DNA of 64,000 nucleotides, taken from assembly GCF_003254395.2 (NCBI RefSeq), contig NC_037652.1, positions 8,668,501 to 8,732,500 of the forward strand, written 5' to 3'. The stretch is from Apis mellifera (lineage: Eukaryota; Arthropoda; Insecta; Hymenoptera; Apidae). The position numbers were made by a program, and so were the translations under genes. Shown here one piece after another: positions 1 to 10,930 of this stretch (position 1 is its first letter; each line of letters starts with the position of its first letter). Under the pieces are notes generated by a model that was given only the letters and a program-made list of their open reading frames with translations, was not told the origin of the DNA and did not search any database.

Positions 1-148
1 AAGTTTCGCGAGAGCAAAGGATCTCCCGCTCCTCTCTATCTCCTTATATTCCTCCCCTGCATTCGCCCTCTCCTCCCGTTTCCTCTCGAATCCCTTTCAT
101 ATAAAAATTAATTAGAAAAGAAACTTTGCCGGGCGACTGGTTATCTAA

Positions 149-193
<45 letters not shown>

Positions 194-364
194 GCACGCT
201 TTGTACAATCAGTCGGCAGTCGGTTCGTTTGAAAAATGATTCAATCCCCTAGATTTATAGCCTCGCCTCACTTTTATATTTTTGTCTCGAATATTACAAA
301 AAAAAAAAGGAATCCTTCTATAAACAGTTGCTTTTCCAGAGATTCAAATTTATATATATATAAA
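1..364. other. Gene-free left edge with TA microsatellite
   Basis: No coding sequence is recognisable here. A pure (TA)n run covers about 151-191. Just after it, near 209-227, is an arthropod initiator-like TCAGTCGG motif followed by a second CAGTCGG. A TATA-type run upstream of an initiator could act as a promoter, but the TA run is a microsatellite and no gene follows, so this is weak. Confidence 0.5.
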
Positions 365-1025
365 GGGTGTCCCAAAATTAACGCAAGATTTGAATTTGCC
401 GCCATTTTTGCATCAAGTTGTTGGCACCCTATTTCTCCCCCTTCCAAATTTTTTTCTATCTCTGCTCACTTTTGATCCAACTCCTCGAATTATACACTGC
501 TTCCTTACATTCTGAAACTTTTATATATACATAGGGTGTTCTAAAATTAACGCAAGATTTGAATTTACTGCCATTTTTGCATCAAGTTGTTGGCACCCTG
601 TTTCTCCCCCTTCCAAATTTTTTTCTATCTCTGGTCATTTTTGATCCAATTCCTCGAATTATACACTGCTTTCTTATGCTCTGAAACTTTTATATATACA
701 TAGGGTGTTCTAAAATTAACGCAAGATTTGAATTTACTGCCATTTTTGCATCAAGTTATTGGCACCCTATTTCTTCTCCTTCCAAATTTTTTTCTATCTC
801 TGGTCACTTTTGATCCAACTCCTCGAATTATACACTGCTTTCTTATGCTCTGAAACTTTTATATATACATAGGGTGTTCTAAAATTAACGCAAGATTTGA
901 ATTTGCCGCCATTTTTGCATCAAGTTGTTGGCATCCTATTTCTCCTCCTTCCAAATTTTTTTCTATCTCTGGTCTACTTTTGATCCAACTCCTCGGATTA
1001 TACACTGCTTCCTTACGCTCTGAGA

Positions 1026-1081
<56 letters not shown>
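365..1081 (+). repeat. 169-bp tandem array made of transposon 5' ends
   Basis: Four units start with GGGTGT(C/T)C(C/T)AAAATTAACG at 365, 534, 703 and 872. The first three steps are exactly 169 bp; the last is 210 bp because a TA run (about 1029-1080) has expanded. The first 60 or so bases of each unit match the 5' end of the transposon that begins at 1082. The remaining ~110 bases (pyrimidine-rich, then a stretch ending in a TA run) are not found inside the transposon. The array therefore looks like serial copies of a solo terminus plus flank. Confidence 0.85.
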
Positions 1082-1085
<4 letters not shown>

Positions 1086-2184
1086 GTCCCAAAATTAACT
1101 CAAGATTTAAATTTGCCGTCATTTTTGCATCAAGTTGTTGGCAAGTCTGAAGAAAGAACAGTTTGACAACTGAAGAGAAATTTTATAGAATAATAATTCA
1201 AATCGAAATGTAGTTTATTCAAGATACAAGATGAGCTTCGATAAATTTAATTTTAGAATTGTTTATTTTAACATAAATATGAAAGAGGATTTAAAAGTGA
1301 ATTAAAGAAATTTCTTTAATTGAATATAGTTTTAAAAAGTGTACAAATTGCCCGTCAAAATTCGGTTGTGTAATAAAGATTTGAATTTGCCGCCATTTTT
1401 GTATCAAGTTGTTGGCAAGCCTGAAAAAAGAACGGTTTGACAGCCGAGAGTTTAGGGTTGGTAAAAATGGAGCGTTACACGATGCAACAACGTGGAATGG
1501 ATTATTAATCGCGAAAAAGTGGATGCTGCTTTTTCCAGCAAAATAATCCTAAGCGACGAAGCACATTTTCGCCTCGATGCCTTTGTCGATCGCCAAAATT
1601 GCCAATTGCGTTTGGGGTTCGGAGAAGCCGCGTGCGATTAGCGAGAAACAAACGCACCCACGACGTGTCGCCGTTTGGTGCGGATTTTGGCCAGGAGGCG
1701 TCATAGGACCATACTTTTTTGAGAAGGAGGCTGGTCGAGCAGCGACTGTTAATGGTGCTCGATATCGCGACGCGATAACAAGGTTCTTTCTGCCGAAATT
1801 CGATGATATCGATGCGGCCGATACATGGTTTCGACGAGACGATGCCACGTGCCATACAGCCAACGAAACGATTCGATTATCGCACGAGACATTTCCTGCT
1901 CGTGTACTCTCTCGTTTCGGTGATCAGAATTGAATCGTGTGATTTAATACCATTAGATTTCTTCTTACGGGGTTATTTGAAGCGAAAGGTCTACATCGAC
2001 GATCCCACAACCACGCGTGCATTACAAGAGGAAATTAAACGCTGCATCGACGAAATTCAGCCACAATTATGCAGAAAGATCGTGAAAAATTATCCTATGT
2101 TCTTTACGATTCGCTTAAAATATCTAAAGATTAAAAATTCTCTTTTGTATTTAATTCAAATCTCGCGTTAATTTTGGGACACCC
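1082..2184 (+). mobile_element. Defective Tc1/mariner-type element, copy A
   Basis: The element is bounded by inverted ends: GGGTGTCCCAAAATTAA on the left and its reverse complement before ACCC on the right. Both sides are TA-rich DNA, as expected for TA-targeting Tc1/mariner elements; the exact end bases are uncertain by 2-3 nt. Inside is a broken transposase on the plus strand and a ~75-bp direct repeat of the subterminal region (about 1100-1176 and 1378-1445). A second copy lies at 31493-32597 in the opposite orientation. Confidence 0.85.
1467..2171 (+). pseudogene. Tc1/mariner-type transposase remnant, copy A
   Basis: This is a dead DDE/D transposase. A start resembling the family N-terminus (ATG at 1467, reading MERYTMQQR) stops after 13 codons. 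The sequence then jumps to the catalytic region (an ILSDEAHFRLD stretch near 1545-1580), so most of the DNA-binding N-terminal half is missing. A frameshift near 1600 leads into the reading frame 1577-1933, which holds the WCGFW and GGVIGPYFFE motifs and the second catalytic Asp in DDATCHTA. A stop and frameshift near 1925-1935 separates this from the SCDLIPLDFF motif with the third Asp, read in the 1803-2171 frame. The second-to-third Asp spacing is roughly 40 residues, nearer to DD41D-type relatives than to classical DD34D mariners. Copy B carries the same lesions, so both probably descend from an already dead copy moved in trans. Confidence 0.8.
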
Positions 2185-2275
2185 TTTATATATATATATA
2201 TAATTTACTTGCATACAATATCCAATTATAATACAAGATAATTTTAGAATCTATCTGGTCACGTGATAAATAATT

Positions 2276-2388
2276 CAAAGGCGCCGCTTATCATGGAAAT
2301 AGCTTGCTCTGAAACCGAATAGCATAACCCTTAACGTTAGACACAGGGAACAATCAAGGCGCGGAGCAACAAGCGGCGCCTTTGCTCC
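2276..2388. repeat. GC-rich nested inverted repeat
   Basis: The 14-mer CAAAGGCGCCGCTT (2276-2289) has a perfect reverse complement at 2371-2384. A second pair, GGAGCAA (2363-2369) and TTGCTCC (2382-2388), encloses the right arm, so two alternative hairpins are possible. The block is GC-rich in AT-rich surroundings and lies about 90 bp beyond transposon copy A. No target-site duplication flanks the 14-bp arms, so it does not look like a simple inserted MITE. Confidence 0.7.
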
Positions 2389-5339
2389 AAGTCTGGCTAT
2401 CGAGTGTCACAGGAGTCGATCGACCCGTGGAAGGCAACTTGCGGGAGGATTTCCGACAAGACTGCAAAGATAGCGACGATAACAGTTAGTTAAGAGAAAA
2501 TTAATTAAAATCGATCCTTATCCCTCAAGATAAAGCGTGTAAATGCTGTTAACGCAAATTTATACTTGGAAAGTGTACGCGGGGCGTGGACGCTCCAATG
2601 GAGGGACGCTGGCAAAAATTTACAGGCTTATCTGAATTGGAGAGTACATCTCTTCTTTCGGAGAGTGCGCTTAACCGCGTTAAAAGTAAAGATGCATGTA
2701 AATAAGAAGTAATGCAAATAAGAGCAAAAGCAATTTCTTCTTCTTCTTCCTCCTCCAAATTCTTATTTCGAATTAAAAGAAAATACAATTACACTACAAC
2801 AATTACAGCTCTACTTTGTAATCTTGTGAGAGATTTTTCTTCTCCGCCTCCAAAGTATCGATTTTTCGATTACTTCGAATACAGTAATACCTCTCGTTTC
2901 ATTATTAAACCATTCAAGACAGCAGTATATATAACGCGTGTATATATATATATATATATAGTAGCAAGAAGGTTTGTTAAAAAATGTTAAAATTGAATTC
3001 GCTTTTCCCTCTACGAGCATTATCTCTCCACCATCCTTCCTTCCACTGCCCTTTACCTATTATCCTCTCTCTTTATCCTTCTCTTCCCTTTTGTTCCCTC
3101 TCTCTCCTCCTGCTTTCCTTTATATAATTCTCCTCCTGCTTCTTCTACCTTTTTTTCGCTCGGGTTTCATTATCTAATTAAATTTTCTGTTTCAGTTTCC
3201 GACAGTCCTTTGGAACGGCTCGTTCAGGCTTACGTTACTACCTGGCCGTGAAAAGCGGCCGTTCCTTCTTCTTCTTCTTAATAGGAAATAAGCTTTCTTT
3301 TCCCAGCCAAGATGTGAAATCCGTTCTTTATTATCCGACTCCATTTGTAGTAAATATTGCACTATTTCGAAGTGAGAGAAAAGAAGAGGAAGAATATACA
3401 TAATGAAAACAGGGATCGACATAGACGAAATATGATTCGAAAAGGAACGATGTAACGAAGTATACTACAGTGGATTCGTTTCAGAAACGTTGTCTCAAGA
3501 ATATACCTATAAAGTGACACGCTGTTGCAGAAACAATTCGGAAATCTCGAGGAGGAAGAATTATCGTTCGAAGAAAAGAAGAATATTTTTCGAAAACAGG
3601 CGAACTCGAGGGATTCAGATATCGTGAAAAAAGGGAAAACATTTTTATCTTGGTTCATTGAAGACGAACGAAATCGAATTACGAGAGGGAGTAAAACAGG
3701 TCGTGGAAAATTAAATCGTCCGAGGGTTTTATTCGGGGAAAATTTCTTTCTATTTCGACGCGGAGTTTGGCACGAATACGTCATCAACGTGGCAAGATAA
3801 GAGATAGCACGAGGGTTATTTTCTCCTTCAACTTGTTCCTGAAATAAGACGTTCGCGAATGGTTTCACGCGAAAATAGCGTATTACCCTCCCCCTTCGAG
3901 AGTCGCAGAAAGATGGTTTTTATCCGGTTGGAGAAAAAAACTTACATTACGAGATAACCTCTTCTTTTTAGTTTGAATTTCATTCTCTCCACGTGTTTAT
4001 AAAATATTTCGAAAGGGATGCGTGAATTTTTCTTTCTCTTTTTTTTCATCGAAATTCTCCATCAATTTCTCATTGATCAATTCTCGTAGAAAGAAGAAGA
4101 AGTTTCTAAGAATCCTTTGGGAGATAATGTGGAAAATATCGTTATTCTTGCCTTCGTTTCCGTTAAGTACAGTATTTTTAAGGAAAAGTTTATCACCATA
4201 TCGGAAAACTTGCCCCTCCCCCTTCATCCTTTTACTCGGATAAACTCTTAAAGCTGAATGCGATTAAATAAAATTAGCTTAAACCAGCTCCATCAATTTT
4301 ATTAATATTAAATTATACAGGGGGGGGAAGGGTGGAAAAAGTTTCTCCCCTTAGTTTTCCTAAAATTAACAAACATAAACTTTTTCCTCGTCAACTAAAA
4401 TTTCTCGTTAAAGACATCGATCAAAGGTTTGTATGAAATTATTCCAGCCATTATATTCTCGTGCTTTTTTTTTAGGAAAGTTTTCTTTCCACGAATTTTT
4501 CCTTTTTTTTTCCCTCCCTTATCTTTTTCCAGTTCCCTTTTTTCGATTTCTTCCAACTTTTCTTACCACCTCCTAATCTTTCTTCCTTGGAAAGATTTCG
4601 CTTGGATCTGGTTTAACGTCGGTGGACCAACCTCTCTCTCTCTCTTTTCTAAAGCTCTTCACTTTCGCTTTTTGTTACCATCTCGTTTTTTTCTCTCTCC
4701 TCTCATCGATTACCTTTCTCTCCATTCTATCTCGATTTCTTTCTTAAGGAATTAATTTTTTCTTTTTCAATCGTTTCAACAACATTTTCGATCAAACGTC
4801 TCGCGAGATGATTCATTCATTGAATTTTATCGATATTATTTTCAAATGGATGGAAATATGTATATTATATATTATATTTATAAGTTGAAATATATGGAAT
4901 AAATAAAATGGCTCGATCACGATAATACATAAATCATATATTTGCCGAAAATAATTGATAAATTTATGGATAAATTTATAAATATATGTGAAGCGGATAT
5001 ACAAAAAAAAAAAATTTGGAAAATTCGTTAAAACTTTACGTACTCCGAATGTGAAGGTTTTTATTTGCGCGTTTAAACAAAAAAATGGATTCGTTCCGAA
5101 TATATTCATCTGTTCGAAAAAAAAAAAAAAAGAAAAAAAGGAAGAAAGGAGAGAAAAAAAAAACATACGTTCGTAGAAACCAATACTTACACGTACTCGT
5201 GTTCCAACGATTATTAACTAACGCGTTTTATCGTTACGTACGCACAGAATGATCCAATAAATTTTCAGAGATTCGTTCGAAAATATTTATTCGTAAAAAG
5301 TTATTTCTAAAAATATTCAAATATTCATAGATCTATCGA
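2389..5339. other. No gene seen; pyrimidine-rich and AT-rich DNA
   Basis: This stretch holds TA microsatellite (about 2938-2960), long pyrimidine-rich blocks (about 3000-3170 and 4440-4760) and poly-A/poly-T runs. Open frames here are low-complexity Phe/Ser/Leu or Lys/Arg strings and show no protein family. I see no supported gene. Confidence 0.6.
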
Positions 5340-7150
5340 CGTAAGTAGCGAAATATTTGAGTGTCCTTCGTTCCCTTTATTCGTCACTAATTTGTCGAAA
5401 GTATCGAGATGCTATTTTCTGAAAAAAAAAAAAGTATTTCGATATTTATATCCATTTTTCATTTCGAATATATTGTCAGTATCGACGAAATATTTGAATT
5501 CTTTCCTTTATTCGTCACTAATTTGTCGAAAGTATTGAGATGCGATTTTCTAAAAAAAAAAAAAAGTGTTTCGATATTTATATCCTTTTTTCATTTCGAA
5601 TTTATCGTAAGTATTGATGAAATATTTGAATCCTTTGTTCGTTTCCTCCATTCCTAATTTTTCGAAAATAGAGAGAGAGTAAGAGAGAAGTCTATCTCTA
5701 AAAAAAAAGTTTTTCGATATTTATATCCACTTTTCATTTCGAATCTATCGTAAGTATCGACGAAATATTTGAATTCTTCCCTTTATTCATCACTAATTTG
5801 TCGAAAGTATTGAGATCCAATTTTCCAAAAAAAAGATACTTGTATCCATTTTTCATTTCGAATTTATCGGCATATCGAAATATTTCCTAAATAAATCCTT
5901 CGTTCGTTCTCTTTATTCGTCACTAATTTGTCGAAAGTATTGAGATGGGATTTTCTGAAAAAAAAAGTATTTCGATATTTATATCCACTTTTCATTTCGA
6001 GTCTATCATCAAGTATCGAAATATTTGAATCCTTCCTTTATTCGTCTAATTTATCGAAAGTATTGAGATGCGATTTTCTGAAAAAAAAAAAAGTGTTTCG
6101 ATATTTATATCCATTTTTCATTTCTATTGACGCAAATAGCCAAATATTTGAATTCTTCGTTCGTTCCCTTTATTCGTCACTAATTTTACAAAAGTAGAGA
6201 AAGAGTAAGAGAGAAGTCTATCTCTGGAAAAATACATGCGATTTTTCAAAAAAAGTGTTTCAATATTTATATCCATTTTTCATTTCGAATCTATCGTCAG
6301 TATCGACGAAAAACTCTTCCTTCGTTTCTTCCATTCGTCACTAATTTTTCGAAAATAGAGAGAGAGAAAGAGAGAGAGAGAGAAATCTATCTCTAAAAAA
6401 AAATATTTCGATATTTATATCCATTTTTCATTTCGAATCTATCGTAAGTATCGACCAAATATTTGAATCTTTCCTTCGTTTCTTCCATTCGTCACTAATT
6501 TTACAAAAGTATTGATATAAAGTGAGAGAGAAATCTATCTCTAAAAAAAAAGTGTTTCAATATTTATATCCATTTTTCATTTCGAATCTATCGACAGTAT
6601 CGACGAAATATTTGAATTCTTCGTTCGTTTTCTCCATTCCTAATTTTTCGAAAATAGAGAGAGAGAGTAAGAGAGAAATCTATCTCTAAAAAAAAAAGTT
6701 TTTCGATATTTATATCCATTTTTCATTTCGAGTTTATCGTAAGTATCGACGAAATATTTGAATTCTTTCCTTTATTCATCACTAATTTGACGAAAGTATT
6801 GAATGCCTTTTAAAAAAAAAAAAGTGTTTCAATATTTATCCATTTTTCATTTCGAATCTATCGTAAGTATCGACGAAATATTTGAATCCTTCGTTCGTTT
6901 CCTCCATTCATCACTAATTTGTCGAAAGTATTGAATGCTTTTTAAAAAAAAAAGTATTTCAATATTTATCCATTTTTCATTTCGAATCTAAGTATCGACG
7001 AAATATTTGAATCCTTCCTTCGTTTCCTTCATTCGTCACTAATTTTACAAAAGTATTGATAGAGAGTGAAAGAGAAATCTATCTCTAAAAAAAAAGTATT
7101 TCAATATCCGTATCCATTTTCCTTCATTCGTCACTAATTCATCAAAAATA
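5340..7150. repeat. Irregular minisatellite, ~100-170 bp unit
   Basis: More than a dozen degenerate units repeat the order: poly-A run, TTTCGATATTTATATCCA, TTTTTCATTTCGAAT, CTATCGTAAGTATCGACG, AAATATTTGAAT, and TTCGTCACTAATTT. Some units add a GAGAGA run and ATCTATCTCT. Unit length varies with these insertions. Short frames through it are repeat artefacts. Confidence 0.85.
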
Positions 7151-8497
7151 GAGAAAAAGAAAGAGAAAGAAAAAGATCTATCCCCAGAAAAACAGATGCG
7201 ATCCGAAGGAAAAATGTTTCGATACGTTGCATACGTTTTCCGTTCGAATGTTTACACTGACGGAACATCGAAGCTAATTAATCACGACGCTCGGTCCGAC
7301 GGTCGGAAGCAGAAGGAAACGAGGGAGGAAGAAAACGCGATCCCCTACGAGCCGCAGGAAATTAGAAAGCGGACTCGTGAACGGAATAATTCAACTCCGC
7401 CTTACGTTATTCCTAGATTATTCGTAAACAACAACGATCACGAAGTCTCCGAGCCAAGCTACGGACACCGTAAACGAAATCATCCTTATTAATCGAATCG
7501 AAAAAGAAAGCAAACATCCTCCTCTCCATTCTCCTCTCCGTCCATTTATTAATAAAAAAAGAAAAGAAAAGTTGCATCCCTTTTTTTTTCCTCGCGAAAG
7601 GAAGACACGAAGGAGGATAAGGAAGGATGAGATCGCGTTTACGACGCACGCGTAAACTTGCGCACGCAAGCAACGACCAGCCCCCCGTAAAAACGTTATC
7701 GCTGTATAAGCGCGGCAGTATAAGCGCGACGAAACACTTGCTTCCTGTGGAAATCTTAAAGAGGGGCGATAAGATGCGGTAAGGGGAGCGCGACCGATTT
7801 TCCCTCCGACAAGGGATCATCGCGCTTTTCCATCGGGCTGTATCCCCCTGGCTATTAATCCATCCTGTCGCGAAACGACACCTCGTAAAACTGTGGAGCA
7901 ACAACCGTTGAAGAGAAGGGGAGAAACTTGTTAACAAAGCGCAGGACAGACTTCATAAAGTGGCAATATTTGAGACTACGATGACGACGACGCGCAAGTT
8001 TTACGTTTTACGTTTTCTTCTTCTCCGACTTTCGTTTCTATTCCGTGCAGTTGAATCTTAGGTTGTTACTTCCGTGATGCGTAACTACGCCTTCCGTTTC
8101 TGTTATAGGAAATATGCGTTGTACATTTTCTCCTCTTCTCTCCTCGAATGCAGAAGTCTAAGGGATCTTTTCATGCTTCTTTGGACGAAAGACGAATGGT
8201 ATAAATATGTTTGAGAAATTCGTAATTCATTCTTCGGTCAGTGGTTGATTACGAACGAGCAATAATAAATCTTGCTTCCCTAATTATCGTCTTGTTTATA
8301 AACTGTTTTAATGTTTGTAATATCGCGATTTAATATATTTAAATGATAAATAATAACGTGTTGAAATATTTAATATATATATATATATATGTACATGTGT
8401 AAATATTGATCGAAGTTGATCGGTTTAGGGAATTGAGATTTACTATCTCAGAGTCATTACGTATTTAACAAAATCTTGGAAAATCATTCATCAATGA
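7151..8497. other. No gene seen
   Basis: This is unique-looking sequence between two arrays. Overlapping frames occur on both strands around 7196-7937 but resemble no family, and each overlaps another equally long frame. A short TA run sits near 8372-8390. Confidence 0.5.
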
Positions 8498-9157
8498 AGC
8501 GATTTTATATTTTGGACTTTGGACTTTGGATTTTGGACTTTAGACTTTGAACTTGGATTTTGAATTTTTGACTTTGGACTTTAGGTTTTGGATTTTGAAT
8601 TTGGATTTTGAATTTTGGACTTTGGATTTTAGGTTTTGGATTTTGAATTTTGGACTTTGGATTTTAGGTTTTGGATTTTGAATTTTGGACTTTGGACTCT
8701 AGGCTTTGGACTTTGAATTTGGATTTTGAATTATGAATTTTGAATTTTGGATTTTGGATTTTGAATTTTGAATTTTGAATTTTGAATTTTGAATTTTGAA
8801 TTTTGGACTCTAGGCTTTGGACTTTGAATTTGGATTTTGAATTATGAATTTTGAATTTTGGATTTTGAATTTTGAATTTTGAATTTTGAATTTTGAATTT
8901 TGAATTTTGAATTTTGAATTTTGAATTTTGAATTTTGAATTTTGAATTTTGAATTTTGAATTTTGAATTTTGAATTTTGAATTTTGAATTTTGAATTTTG
9001 AATTTTGAATTTTGAATTTTGAATTTTGAATTTTGAATTTTGGACTTTAGGCTTTGGACTTTGGATTTTGGACTTTAGGCTTTGGATTTTAAATTTTGGA
9101 TTTTGGACTTTGAACTAGGATTTTAAATTTTGAACTTTGAACTTTAGATTTTGTCTA
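8498..9157. repeat. Degenerate 7-bp (TTTTGAA / TTTGGAC) array, locus 1
   Basis: The array has 7-base periodicity with variants TTTGGAC, TTTGGAT, TTTAGGC and TTTTGAA. About two dozen near-perfect TTTTGAA units run from roughly 8866 to 9040. The plus strand is rich in T and G and almost free of C. The left edge is AGCGATTTTATATTTTG (8498-8514), which recurs exactly at the left edge of the array at 16995. Confidence 0.9.
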
Positions 9158-9859
9158 CACCGAGCCCAGAAGGATCAAGCCATCAATAAGCTATCGAGTC
9201 GAAGATCAGGGAGGAGTTCGCACAAGCGAATCGCATCTTCTTCGCAAAAAGATTTAAAAAACGGCTAGTTTTGTAGCGAGTTTTGTATTATCGGAAAAGA
9301 AACACGTTGGCGGATAATTCTCGGTCGTAAAAAATATCGTATAAAAAAAGAAATACGCGCACGACTTTCCGTTATAAAAATTCAAAGGCGGAAAAAAAAA
9401 GAGAAGAAAAAGAAGTAAATTGTAAAAAGTTAACTTATACCATCACGCTTAAAACATCGTAACACTTTTTCCCCCTTTTCATTTTTTCATGCGTATTTAA
9501 CATTTACGATGAAAACGCTAGCTGGCTAATAATGCACATATCCTACATACACACACATATATATATATATATATAAAAAGCTTGCTTATTACTTTTTGTA
9601 TTTTATTAATATTTTCGCTGAAATTTTCCGGCTACGAAGCTTGATGAATTTATCTCTCTGCGGTTATTATTCGAAAATTATAATTAACCTTATATTCCTC
9701 CAATTTATTTGAAAAAGAGAAACCGATTATCCATTAGAATAATAAATATCGAATAAAATCCATTATTTAACACGCAGACAAAAAAAAAGACATTTCTCTT
9801 CAAAATTTTCGAACCATTGTTATAATCCTAACACACCATAAAAAAGCCATCTGACAGCT
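9158..9859. other. No gene seen
   Basis: A moderately GC-rich tail (9158-9260) follows the heptamer array, then AT-rich sequence with poly-A runs and a TA microsatellite near 9557-9573. No coding signal or RNA gene was recognised. Confidence 0.5.
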
Positions 9860-10930
9860 CTTGGAATCCTGTTTCGCAACTTTCAACTCGAATAAAAAAA
9901 TAAGCCAATAATATGGTAATGGAAGCATCCCATTATTATTATTAAGCCGTTCTTCGATTCTCTCAATTTATGCTACACGATCATTCGAGCGAATCATTAG
10001 ATGATCACGCAGAATTATTAAAGTAAAAATTACTCCAAATACATATTCGTTTAGAAGAGTGATATTTGGAGCGCGATCATTCGTTTTGGAAAAATATCAA
10101 ACTCTTGGAATCGCAACTTTGAACTCGAATACGAAAAATATGCGAGTAATACTCTGTTCTTCAACGCTGCACGATCATTAAAAAGAGAAAAATGATCCTA
10201 CAATCGCACATTTACATTCATTCAGAAGAGTCATGTTTAGAGAGATTTTTTTAAAAAAATATCGAACTCTTGGAATCCTGTTTCGTAACTTTGAACTCGA
10301 GTCGAATATAAAACTAAACTATATGTAAGTTATACACCATTCTTTGCCAATCGACGCTACACCATTAGACGGTCGATCATTAGAAAGAAAAATCATCCTG
10401 CAATCGCACAGATTCATTTAGAAGAGTCATGTTTAGAGGGATCGTTCATTTTAAAAAAATATCGATCTCTTGGAATCCTGTTTCGCAACTTTGAATTCGA
10501 ATAAAAAAAATACGCGAGTAATACTCTTTTCTTCGATGCTGTATGATCATTAGAAGGAGAAAAATCATCCTGCAATTGCATAGATTCGTTTAAAAGGGTC
10601 ATGTTTAGAGGGATTTTTTTAAAAAAATATCGAACTCTTGGAATCCTGTTTCGCAACTTTGAATATTAATACAAAAAATACGCGAATAATACTCTGTTCA
10701 GGAAGAGAAAAATCATCCTGCAATCGTACAGATTTATTTAAAAGGATACATTTAGAGAGATTGTTCGTTTTAAAAAAATATCGAACTCGAGTCGAATATA
10801 AAAAGTAAGCGAGTAATACGCCGTTCTTCGTCGATCGAGGCTGCACGATCATTAAGGAGAGAGAAAAATCAACTTGGAATCGTACAGATTCGTTTAGAAG
10901 GGCGATGTTTAGAGCGCGAGGGATCGTTCG
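9860..10930. repeat. Tandem array, ~180-bp unit
   Basis: About five or six diverged units share: CGAACTCTTGGAATCCTGTT, a TCGCAACTTTGAA block, AATACGCGAGTAATACTCTG, an ACGATCATT block, AAAATCATCCTGCAATCGCA, and AGAGTCATGTTTAGAG. Minus-strand frames at 10414-10978 are only translations of this repeat. Confidence 0.85.

Noticed and set aside
9860..10930. Regularly spaced repeats reminiscent of CRISPR
   Set aside because: The genome is eukaryotic, units are diverged throughout, and there are no short identical repeats with unique spacers.
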